Positions 1-6,662 of a DNA stretch of 64,000 bases are shown here, piece after piece. Under the pieces are notes generated by a model. It searched no databases and was not told where the DNA came from. It saw only the letters and a program-made list of their open reading frames with translations. The stretch lies in assembly GCF_025989125.1 (NCBI RefSeq), contig NZ_JAPDNR010000001.1:974301-1038300 (forward strand), written 5' to 3'. A program made the translations under genes and the position numbers. The stretch is from Chitinophaga nivalis. GTDB taxonomy: Bacteria; Bacteroidota; Bacteroidia; Chitinophagales; Chitinophagaceae. Within the stretch, counting starts at the first letter, position 1. Every line of letters starts with the position of its first letter.

Positions 1-44
1 CTTCCGGGTCACAACCGGATGTTCTGCCTTTAAACTACCAGCAC
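1..44 (-). tRNA. tRNA-like gene, anticodon GUG (His), cut by window edge
   Basis: Read on the minus strand from 44 down to 1, the sequence folds as the 5' part of a tRNA: 7-nt acceptor strand (GTGCTGG), T8-A9, a D arm GTTT/GAAC with loop AAAGGCA, A26, and a 5-bp anticodon stem TCCGG/CCGGA around loop TTGTGAC, giving anticodon GUG. The T arm and 3' acceptor strand lie beyond the window. The D arm differs from a typical bacterial chromosomal tRNA and matches that of the next tRNA-like gene (311-380), so both belong to one array. It could be a mobile-element tRNA or a degenerate copy. Confidence 0.5.
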
Positions 45-291
45 CAGGTATAGGGTTAAACAAACCGGGGCTAACATAAACAACAGTGTCGTGATACATG
101 GCATTCCTGACAATACCCCGCAACGAATAAAGCTGGTATGGTCTGAAATCTTTACTGGTATTGTGATACCAGGCATACACGATATAGTGCTTCCGGTAAA
201 GGAAGCTTTTGGGTAAATGCTTTTCATTTACCTGATGAACAAATTGAACATCGAATAGAGATGCTGTTTGTTCCTGTTTACAGCAGCAGTA
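1..291 (-). other. Stop-free frame packed with hairpins, between tRNA-like genes
   Basis: On the minus strand a frame stays open for 97 codons from the TAG at 294-292 to the window edge, and overlaps the GUG tRNA-like gene. Its first in-frame ATG is at about 100, so it has no convincing start. The same DNA holds four perfect hairpins: 155-172 (7 bp), 189-206 (6 bp), 212-232 (8 bp) and 237-273 (7-bp outer arms). This mixture suggests either decayed tRNA-like units or the remnant of a small coding sequence. I do not recognise a protein family and do not call a gene. Confidence 0.25.
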
Positions 292-310
292 CTAATTCTA
301 CTGGCTGAAA

Positions 311-380
311 GATGCAGACAGGATTTGATTCCTGACCTGCCGGATTACACCCGGCTGTTCTGCTTTTAAACTACCTGCAT
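311..380 (-). tRNA. tRNA-like gene, anticodon GUA (Tyr-type), degenerate
   Basis: Minus-strand cloverleaf: acceptor ATGCAGG/TCTGCAT (one G-U pair), T8-A9, D arm GTTT/GAAC with a 7-nt loop lacking the usual GG, A26, anticodon stem GCCGG/CCGGC with loop GTGTAAT (anticodon GUA), and T stem CAGGA/TCCTG. Two things are odd. The T loop is 6 nt (ATCAAA) rather than the canonical 7. A bacterial tRNA-Tyr should also carry a long variable arm, and here it is about 4 nt. The intact stems argue against random sequence; the missing conserved bases argue against an ordinary elongator tRNA. Confidence 0.5.
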
Positions 381-392
381 CCGGTATAGGGG

Positions 393-465
393 TTGGCTGG
401 ACCGGATTTGAACCGGTAATCCACTGCGTATAAGGCAATTGCATTCACCGTTATGCTACCAGCCA
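393..465 (-). tRNA. tRNA with anticodon UAU (Ile, AUA codon)
   Basis: A full 73-nt cloverleaf on the minus strand. The acceptor stem TGGCTGG/CCAGCCA has 7 bp with U1-A72 and discriminator A73. The D arm is GCAT/ATGC with a GG-containing loop, the anticodon stem ATTGC/GCAGT with loop CTTATAC, and the T arm ACCGG-TTCAAAT-CCGGT with canonical loop. CCA is not encoded (CCC follows). The anticodon is UAU, whereas bacteria normally read AUA with a lysidine-modified CAU tRNA-Ile2, so this is a non-standard tRNA of the kind seen on phages and mobile elements. The next tRNA-like gene begins 12 nt downstream, so the two are probably co-transcribed. Confidence 0.7.
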
Positions 466-482
466 TTCAAACAGGGCACAAA

Positions 483-513
483 AAAAACCGGCCGAAATGA
501 ACGACCGGTTTTT
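483..513 (-). terminator. Rho-independent terminator, possibly bidirectional
   Basis: Arms at 483-494 and 502-513 form a 12-bp stem with one G-U pair and a 7-nt loop. On the minus strand the stem is followed by a run of seven T. On the plus strand it ends in TTTTT. It lies between the candidate RNA at 674-838 and the tRNA-like array. Confidence 0.65.
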
Positions 514-673
514 AACAGCACATAAGTAACCTTATGTTCGTTTATACCAAAGTCGTACAAATTTTTTTGCGGGCAGCCAACTGGAAAATGATAGCAGCGT
601 ATCATGCTCCTGACTAAACCGTATATGATGTATGCGTTTTTGCATTGTTTTTTTTATTTGATGAAATAACAAT

Positions 674-838
674 AAAAAAGCCCCGCAATCTCTTGCGGGG
701 CTTATGTTATAGGAAGTTCGTTGTTTCAACTTATTCTGTAGCATAACATGCCCCGCAACCCAGGAAGTCCTGTATCGGACTAAATGGATTTGTTGTGTGT
801 TTATGTGTTTGACGGAGATACATGTGTTTTTATTTTTA
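674..838 (-). ncRNA. Candidate structured RNA with terminator and competing arm
   Basis: A minus-strand transcript of about 165 nt is predicted from the promoter at 845-877 to a strong terminator. The terminator has 11-bp arms at 693-703 and 678-688, loop 689-692, then six T. Upstream in the RNA is a hairpin at 781-766 (AGTCC/GGACT) and, at 758-750, the 9-mer TTGCGGGGC. That 9-mer is identical to the terminator's 3' arm, so it can pair instead with the terminator's 5' arm (701-693), as an antiterminator would. Either a stand-alone sRNA or an attenuated leader for the downstream minus-strand array would fit. I do not recognise an Rfam family. Confidence 0.45.
678..703 (-). terminator. Intrinsic terminator of the 674-838 RNA
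   Basis: A perfect 11-bp GC-rich stem with a 4-nt loop is followed on the minus strand by TTTTTTATT. This is a textbook rho-independent terminator. Confidence 0.8.
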
Positions 839-844
839 ACGATG

Positions 845-877
845 CAAAGATGGAAATAATTTTTTGTAATCTCCAAA
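845..877 (-). promoter_or_regulatory. Bacteroidota-type promoter for the candidate RNA
   Basis: On the minus strand TTTG (877-874) is separated by 21 nt from CATCTTTG (852-845), one mismatch from the Bacteroidota -7 consensus TAnnTTTG. The start of transcription would be near 838. Confidence 0.45.
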
Positions 878-879
878 TT

Positions 880-1329
880 TTTATGAAAAATATTTTTAAC
901 CTGATAAAAATCCGGTCGTAAAAAACGATCTGGACATCCTGTTTTTTTGCGCATCAAAAATTTGCAAAAGAGAGATAATAATGGGTTATGAATGAAGCTT
1001 TCTGTTCATTTCTAATAAAAAATTGCATAACAAACGATTAACGATTTAACTGCAATAGCTTTAAATTTTATTGTTCATATTGATAGTCCGGATAACTGAT
1101 AGATCGTTCTTGTTAATCTTTTTTAATATTCATTTTTGTATGAGCGAAAGTCAGTTATTTTGAAACATGAAAATTATACTATCTAAACCAACGCACGCCG
1201 ATTGAGTATGGCCATATGGAAACCGAATCTATCCGCCATTACTGTTTACCGGCTTCTGTGATCCTAGGACACAGCGTTAACAGCGACGAATTCCTTTGAG
1301 TAACTCAATGTAAATAATTAAGCAGCCAA
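880..1329. other. AT-rich intergenic region before the response regulator
   Basis: No coding region is supported. A possible plus-strand promoter lies at 1110-1138: TTG at 1110-1112, an 18-nt spacer, and CATTTTTG at 1131-1138. If used, it would give a leader of about 185 nt. No clear terminator or riboswitch was recognised. Confidence 0.4.
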
Positions 1330-2037
1330 ATGACATCTACACAAAAGAGAAAATATAAAGTACTTTTTGCAGAGGATGATTTGTTCTTTTCCCGTCTGAC
1401 CGCCCAGCATCTGGAATCAGACGGAGGGTTTGAAGTGCATAGCGTTTATGATGGGGAAAGCGCGTGGGAGCTATTTAAAAAGCAGGAGTTTGATATTTGT
1501 TTACTGGATATAGCCATGCCTAAACTGGATGGCATTGAACTGGGACACCGCATCAGAACCATGGATAAATTAGTATATATCTGTTATCTCACCGGATTAA
1601 ATTCTATGGCTGTAAAGAAAGACATGATGGAAAAAGGAGGAGCGGATGATTATTATATCAAACCATTTCCCAAAGAAGAACTGGTATTAAAACTGAAAGG
1701 TTGTATCAACCGGGTATCCCAGAAAAATGAATACCATAGAATCGTTTACAAGATTGGGAATTACACTTTTGACCGTGATAAACTAACGCTGAAAATTGAT
1801 GGGATTCCCTCCGGTATTTCACATACGGAATCACGTATCCTGCGGATGCTGATTGAACACGCCGGCAGCACCATCAGCCGGGAAAGTATTATGCAGGAAG
1901 TATGGGGCCGTGATGTAGGCCGTGTACTGGATGTACACATCGCCCGGTTGCGTAACCGCCTGAACAAAGATCCGCGGGTGATTATTCAGTCCAGGAAGAA
2001 TGAAGGATATAGTTTGTGGATGCCTGACCGTAATTAA
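1330..2037 (+). CDS. Orphan OmpR/PhoB-type response regulator
   Basis: This 235-residue two-domain transcription regulator has a receiver domain at about residues 10-130. It carries the acidic pocket E15-D16-D17, phosphoacceptor D60 (in CLLDIAMP), switch T88 and K111 (YIKPF). An OmpR-type winged helix-turn-helix at about 140-232 follows, including the typical DVHIARLRNRL recognition region. Phosphorylation should alter promoter binding. No histidine kinase is adjacent, so it is an orphan whose partner is encoded elsewhere. The ATG at 1330 places the receiver at the normal distance from the N-terminus. A hairpin follows at 2051-2107. Target genes cannot be deduced. Confidence 0.92.
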   Translation: MTSTQKRKYKVLFAEDDLFFSRLTAQHLESDGGFEVHSVYDGESAWELFKKQEFDICLLDIAMPKLDGIELGHRIRTMDKLVYICYLTGLNSMAVKKDMMEKGGADDYYIKPFPKEELVLKLKGCINRVSQKNEYHRIVYKIGNYTFDRDKLTLKIDGIPSGISHTESRILRMLIEHAGSTISRESIMQEVWGRDVGRVLDVHIARLRNRLNKDPRVIIQSRKNEGYSLWMPDRN

Positions 2038-2050
2038 GACCTGATGCAGT

Positions 2051-2107
2051 AACAGCTACCGATAACCAGCGTGAATAAAATGAATATAATAGTATCGGAT
2101 AGCTGTT
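2051..2107 (+). terminator. Hairpin after the response regulator
   Basis: Arms 2051-2064 and 2093-2107 pair over about 14 bp with one bulged base, then the sequence TTTATATTTATTT. The loop is long (28 nt), so it is a plausible but not ideal terminator. Confidence 0.45.
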
Positions 2108-2157
2108 TTATATTTATTTCCTTGTTTGTAACACCGTATTGTTAACCCACGCTAAAA

Positions 2158-2442
2158 ATGAGTAGCATGAGAATCCACAGAACATGGCATCATCCGGATG
2201 GATGGGGCACATTCGCCGATTTTGAAATAAGAGGAGATAAAGTATATACTACCATTCATCATCCGCAAGGTACCGGTTCGCTGCCGTGGTTCGAAATCAG
2301 CCGGCACCGCATGTATCCTGTCCGCTCCCATCCGCAGGGCAGCAGTTCTTTTCATTGGTTTGAAATAACAGGTAATGTAATCAGGCATACACCTCATCAT
2401 CCGGATGGCTGGCAGCCGCTCCCCTGGTATCAGATCCGATAA
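2158..2442 (+). CDS. Small four-fold repeat protein (23-residue HP-G-WFEI repeats)
   Basis: A 94-residue protein made almost entirely of 23-residue repeats at about 11-33, 34-56 and 57-79, with a final half repeat at 80-94. Each begins (H/S)HP(D/Q)G, continues to an aromatic (W/F/D)-(F/Y)-(E/Q)-I strand, and ends with a second strand (for example DKVYTTI). The N-terminal RIHRTW resembles the second strand and the C-terminus has only the first. The two half units could therefore close a four-bladed ring. There is no signal peptide, so it is probably cytosolic. It is His- and Trp-rich. I do not recognise a named family, and function is unknown. It follows the response regulator by 120 bp. Confidence 0.75.
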   Translation: MSSMRIHRTWHHPDGWGTFADFEIRGDKVYTTIHHPQGTGSLPWFEISRHRMYPVRSHPQGSSSFHWFEITGNVIRHTPHHPDGWQPLPWYQIR

Positions 2443-2511
2443 ATTATATAGTTAGTAATCCTGCTGATACAATAATAACAGCAACGTGTGTACGTAAAGA
2501 AGAAGATGTGT

Positions 2512-2841
2512 TTACCTGGAAGCTACGGCAATCCATATAACAATCAGCAGGAGAACCCCCAGGTGTGTAAAGCGGTATATCCTGGTATCTGTTTCAGGGC
2601 TGTCCTGTGGCCAGGCTACACTGATGATAAACGCAATGAAATGCGTGGGTAGTACCACAATCAGTGGCATGAGCCAGATATAAAAAGAGGATAATGCCCG
2701 CAGGACGCTGCCTTGTTTATAGTGCGCATAAATCAGTATCGCAGTAAGATATACGAAATAAACAATCAGCAGTTCGAATATTCTTTTTTTCATAAAAGCC
2801 GGGAAAGTCCTTAAGATAAGGCTTTTCCCGGTTATTTTCAA
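2512..2841 (-). CDS. Small integral membrane protein, unknown function
   Basis: Up to 109 residues with three hydrophobic segments: LLIVYFVYLTAILIYA, a long central one including LMPLIVVLPTHFIAFIISV, and LGVLLLIVIWIAVA near the C-terminus. A likely alternative start is Met17 (2793), directly before KKRIFELL, which would give a 93-residue protein with a basic N-terminus. No catalytic motif is visible. It is flanked by the repeat protein (convergent) and, upstream on the same strand, by the HsdR-N-like gene 133 bp away. Its role cannot be assigned. Confidence 0.6.
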   Translation of the reverse strand: MKITGKSLILRTFPAFMKKRIFELLIVYFVYLTAILIYAHYKQGSVLRALSSFYIWLMPLIVVLPTHFIAFIISVAWPQDSPETDTRIYRFTHLGVLLLIVIWIAVASR

Positions 2842-2974
2842 TAGGAAGAAAGAAGATCCGGAACAAGGCAGATCCCCTACCTCCTGGTGGTAATAGCGGC
2901 CCGGTTTTTAAACCGTATTTGCCTGTTTTAATGTGTCGGTGGCCTGATCTGGTCTGTAGAACAGCCATACAGCA

Positions 2975-4060
2975 CTACTCCGTAGCTGAAGCCACCTTAT
3001 TGGAAACATAATTTTGCAGGGTACCAATCAATTCATCGGTAAATTCAAATAAGCTATCCAACGACTGCAGGTCTTTTTTGGTTTCTGCTTTATTGGCATC
3101 AAACAACCCGATTTGTTTACGATTCGTATTGAAGTAAAGCCTGCAAATAGGTTTCCGGTTATTGTCTTCAAAAAGTATCGCAAAATAGGATTGGGCATCC
3201 CGGTAATGTATTTTATGCACAGGTACTATTTTCCGCAGAATAGATCTGACAATGTGATAGCCGTCTAATTCCTCCTGGGTAGTCACTACCTTCGGTTCTT
3301 CGGGGGCAATTTCTACTGCCACAGCCGTACTTTGTTGTTCTGCTTCCTCCGTTTTCAGCGCTGTTTTGAGTCGTTCGGTAATCAGGTCATTGATATGTAT
3401 CTGAAAAGCCTTTTTACTCAATTGGGTAAATTGTTCCAGTACTTTCTGGGTGAGTATGCCGGAGGTATACACCTGCCGGGCAAAGTGTTTCACGAATTCA
3501 ATACCCGGATTATTCAACTCATTACTGAACAAACTTTTCAACTGATTCAGGTACTTTAATTCACTTGCTGTGGAAACAATCGTGTCTGTATCAAAATAAT
3601 TTTTGTGGAATTTTTTTAATTCTTCCAGTTGATTGTCTTTGATGTCATTCAGGTCAAAGACAAAAAATGGCTTTTCATCCATTTTGTTGGGTTCATCCAG
3701 ATCGGTATAGAAGCGGGATTCGAAGCCATTTGTCAGGATGGAGAATTTCGCTTTGGTGGTATGGAAGTACCGGAATAGCTGAGAATTGTGCGGATCCAGG
3801 TTGGCCGACCAGTGTTTACATTCAATCAATATGAGTGGCTGACCATCTTTCATAATGGCATAGTCAACTTTCTCCCCCTTTTTAATGCCCAGGTCGGCGA
3901 TGAACTCCGGCACTACTTCCAGGGGATTAAATACATCATAGCCCAGGGTTTGCAAAAAAGGCATCACAAAAGAATGTTTGGTGGCTTCTTCTGTTTGTAC
4001 CAGCTCTTTGTGTTTGAGGATTCTCTCCGCCAGTTGTTTGATAAGATCTTTGAAATCCAT
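2975..4060 (-). CDS. Stand-alone type I restriction HsdR N-terminal-like nuclease domain protein
   Basis: About 361 residues from the ATG at 4060. The open frame extends to 4144, but MDFKDLIKQL is the natural N-terminus. Residues 1-120 look like the HSDR_N_2 PD-(D/E)xK domain, with a conserved acidic residue in EKVDYAIM followed by ILIECKHW as the E-x-K motif. A helical middle region and a C-terminal alpha/beta domain (about 270-355) follow. The helicase/translocase motor of a true HsdR is absent, and no hsdM or hsdS is nearby. It is therefore not a complete restriction system. Such stand-alone proteins are common in Bacteroidota; whether they act on DNA or RNA is unclear. Confidence 0.75.
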   Translation of the reverse strand: MDFKDLIKQLAERILKHKELVQTEEATKHSFVMPFLQTLGYDVFNPLEVVPEFIADLGIKKGEKVDYAIMKDGQPLILIECKHWSANLDPHNSQLFRYFHTTKAKFSILTNGFESRFYTDLDEPNKMDEKPFFVFDLNDIKDNQLEELKKFHKNYFDTDTIVSTASELKYLNQLKSLFSNELNNPGIEFVKHFARQVYTSGILTQKVLEQFTQLSKKAFQIHINDLITERLKTALKTEEAEQQSTAVAVEIAPEEPKVVTTQEELDGYHIVRSILRKIVPVHKIHYRDAQSYFAILFEDNNRKPICRLYFNTNRKQIGLFDANKAETKKDLQSLDSLFEFTDELIGTLQNYVSNKVASATE

Positions 4061-4421
4061 TGGTAAGTGATTTGTTGTAATAATCAGGGATAGTACATGT
4101 CTTGAAATGAAGGAAACGGTTAAAATAAGGCTATCAGCGGACATGCAGGAGCAATGGATAGAATGGATATTACTTGATTAAATGAACAAAATGGCTGAAA
4201 AATAGGGAGAAGACTGGAGATAAGAAGGTCGGCCATCGCAAAATAACGCTGGTAAAGGAATAACGGTGTTGCACCTACCCACAACAGCACCAGATCTTAT
4301 AAGCGTACCCGCTATAAGATCTGGTACTTTTAATAATTATTTTTATAGCAGCTGCCAGACAGATAAATTTATCGTGTTATCATACTACAATCATGCACAG
4401 AATTTTGTTTTACAGCAACCC
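4061..4421. other. Intergenic region with an inverted repeat at 4289-4325
   Basis: There is no coding sequence. Arms 4289-4305 and 4310-4325 form a 16-bp stem with one bulge and a 4-nt loop, followed on the plus strand by ACTTTTAATAATTATTTTT. It lies 97 bp past the end of the minus-strand ABC gene. The T-rich side faces the plus strand, so its use as terminator of that gene is uncertain. Confidence 0.5.
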
Positions 4422-6272
4422 TTACTTGTACCCTGCTGCCTGTAGTTCAAACAGCTCTGCATAGCGGCCTTTTTGGGCCAGCAATTCTTCGTGGCTGCCA
4501 ATTTCAGCCAGCTGCCCTCTCTCCAATACCAGTATCCGGTTTGCCATCCGTACGGTGGAAAAACGATGCGAAATCAATACCGCTGTTTTATCCTTTGTCA
4601 GATCTGCAAAACGGAGGAATACATTATACTCGGCACGGGCATCCAGCGCAGAAGTAGGCTCGTCGAGGATCAGTAACTGGGCTTCTTTCATATAAGCCCT
4701 TGCCAGGGCAATCTTCTGCCATTCGCCTCCACTCAGTTCTATACCCTGGTTAAAACGCCGTCCCAGCATCTGTTCATAGCCATCCGTCATTTTTTCGATC
4801 AATGGCGCGGCCAGACTTTGCCGTGCAGCATTTTCTATGAGCGGCAGGTTATTGTTTTCCCGGATATTACCTACCGCTATATTCTGGCTTACCGTCATCT
4901 GGTAGCGCTGATAATCCTGGAATATAACGCCTACCTGGGTACGTACTTCCTGTATGTCGTATTCCCTTAAGTCCACACCATCCAGCAGAATACGGCCTTC
5001 TACCGGATCATACAGGCGTGTCAGCAACTTCACCAGGGTCGTTTTGCCGGCGCCGTTCTCCCCTACCAGCGCCAGCTTTTCGCCGGCATGTAAGGTAAAA
5101 CTGAGATGACGGATGGCCCATTTGTCGGAATTGAGATATTTGAATCCAACATTTTCGAAAACAAAACCCTCCCGCATAGGCCGCGGAAATGGCCGGGGAT
5201 GTAGGGTGGCCTTCATCCGTGGTTTGATTTCGAAAAAGTCAAACAGATCGCGCAGGTACATCGCTCCCTGGGTAACACTGGAAAAGCGGATCAGGATACC
5301 CTGGAAGGTGGCCCGTAGCTGCCGGAAGGAACCTGCCAGGAAAGCCAGGTCACCGATAGACAGTTTACCATGAACCGTCTCCAGGATGATGATAATATAG
5401 GCCGCATAATAACCGGCACTCCCCAGCATGGCAAAAACACTCCCCCACATGGCATGCCGGACTTCCAGCTGCTTTTTGTCTGTATAAAACTTATCGGCAA
5501 TCACCTTAAAACGACTGATCAGAAAGTGCGAAAGGTCAAATAGCTTTACTTCCTTGGCGGTTTCGTCACTGGCGCCGAGATAACGGATATAATCCAGTTC
5601 CCGCCGGTCTGACGTCTGCCCCCAGGCCAGTTTATAATACAGGTCATTAAACCGCGATTCGTTCAGGAAAGCCGGAATAACGGCCAGCAGTAACAGTAAT
5701 ATCAGCCACGGATTGAATAACAACAGGCCGGCAGCCAGAAATCCCATGGTGATAAGGTCCTGTACCTGGCTGAGTGCCTGTGATAATAAGATGGTTCTGC
5801 CTACGGTTTGCTGGCGGGCACGTTCCAGTTTATCATAGAATTCAGAATCTTCAAACTGATCGAGATCCAGCGCAGCGGCGTGCTGCATGATCTTTATAGA
5901 GGTATGGTTGGCGAAAAGATCTCCCAGCAGGCTATCCAGCATGGAAATCCCCCGGCTCAGGGCATCCGAAATAATGGCCAGGCCAAACTCCAGGGCTACC
6001 AGTTCCCACAAATGATTGGCAGATACCTGCGGGCCACCTTTGCTGAGTAATACGACCTCGTCTATAATCAGTTTAGCTATATACAGCAGCAGCAAAGGCA
6101 TCGCGGATTGGGCAGTGCGTAGCAAGGCATTGGTAAGGGTATAACCAGGACTCGTTTGCCATACCATCCTGAAAAAGGCAGGAAGGTTACGAAGGGCTGC
6201 CAGCCGCTCTTTAAAGGTTAACGGGTCTTCTATCCCGGAACGTTTTTTCTTAGGGTTCACAAATGAGCTCAT
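4422..6272 (-). CDS. ABC exporter, fused membrane and ATPase domains
   Basis: A 616-residue half-transporter. Residues 30-345 form the six-helix exporter membrane domain. The nucleotide-binding domain follows, with Walker A GENGAGKTT (about 405), signature LSGGEWQK (about 510), Walker B LLILDEPTSALD and the switch His in ISHRFST. The architecture is that of MsbA/MdlB-type homodimeric exporters moving lipids, peptides or drugs outward across the inner membrane. The substrate cannot be read from sequence. It is monocistronic here: the next minus-strand gene is about 360 bp away. The ATG at 6272 gives a normal short N-terminus. Confidence 0.93.
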   Translation of the reverse strand: MSSFVNPKKKRSGIEDPLTFKERLAALRNLPAFFRMVWQTSPGYTLTNALLRTAQSAMPLLLLYIAKLIIDEVVLLSKGGPQVSANHLWELVALEFGLAIISDALSRGISMLDSLLGDLFANHTSIKIMQHAAALDLDQFEDSEFYDKLERARQQTVGRTILLSQALSQVQDLITMGFLAAGLLLFNPWLILLLLLAVIPAFLNESRFNDLYYKLAWGQTSDRRELDYIRYLGASDETAKEVKLFDLSHFLISRFKVIADKFYTDKKQLEVRHAMWGSVFAMLGSAGYYAAYIIIILETVHGKLSIGDLAFLAGSFRQLRATFQGILIRFSSVTQGAMYLRDLFDFFEIKPRMKATLHPRPFPRPMREGFVFENVGFKYLNSDKWAIRHLSFTLHAGEKLALVGENGAGKTTLVKLLTRLYDPVEGRILLDGVDLREYDIQEVRTQVGVIFQDYQRYQMTVSQNIAVGNIRENNNLPLIENAARQSLAAPLIEKMTDGYEQMLGRRFNQGIELSGGEWQKIALARAYMKEAQLLILDEPTSALDARAEYNVFLRFADLTKDKTAVLISHRFSTVRMANRILVLERGQLAEIGSHEELLAQKGRYAELFELQAAGYK

Positions 6273-6369
6273 ATGGTAATTTACAAAGTTTTGTTATACG
6301 CTGTTGCGGGTTAACGGAATGTTGATGGTAAGGCGATGGCCAATGTTCTATAAGTGCCCGTAATTAAAT

Positions 6370-6377
6370 TATATTTG
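6370..6377 (+). promoter_or_regulatory. -7 promoter element for the 35-residue peptide
   Basis: TATATTTG matches TAnnTTTG exactly, 30 bp before the ATG at 6407. No good -33 TTTG is seen at 19-21 nt upstream. Confidence 0.45.
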
Positions 6378-6406
6378 TTGATAGTGCATAAAAAACAGCA
6401 GATCAT

Positions 6407-6514
6407 ATGTTAGTAGTTATAATAGGATTGGTCATGTTAGCCATACTTGTCATTATTGGAGGCGTCATCGCTATTAATAAGCAGTCCAGACAATGGTCTT
6501 CGCGGGAAGACTAA
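6407..6514 (+). CDS. 35-residue single-pass membrane peptide
   Basis: This short frame encodes 35 residues. Residues 2-23 form one strongly hydrophobic segment (LVVIIGLVMLAILVIIGGVI), followed by a polar tail rich in Lys, Arg, Ser and Asp/Glu (NKQSRQWSSRED). The size and layout are typical of bacterial small membrane proteins that bind larger membrane complexes. A perfect -7 element stands 30 bp upstream, which supports transcription. It lies between the divergent ABC exporter and the GT87 gene. The function is unknown, and the call rests on composition and promoter position only. Confidence 0.5.
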   Translation: MLVVIIGLVMLAILVIIGGVIAINKQSRQWSSRED

Positions 6515-6662
6515 TCAGTAGCCCACCACTTTAACGGGTTATCCGCCATCTTTACTGCTATACCGGCCGTTCATCCTATAATTTGAAGCAGCATAGGGGG
6601 ACCTGTATTCGCGCCGCGTTATCATATCAGATGCCGTAATTATTTTAGAATTTGTTATTGAT

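Noticed and set aside
532..957. 141-residue open frame on the minus strand
   Set aside because: It runs across the predicted promoter, hairpin and terminator of the candidate RNA, has biased composition (Lys/His/Ile from AT-rich DNA) and shows no protein-like pattern.
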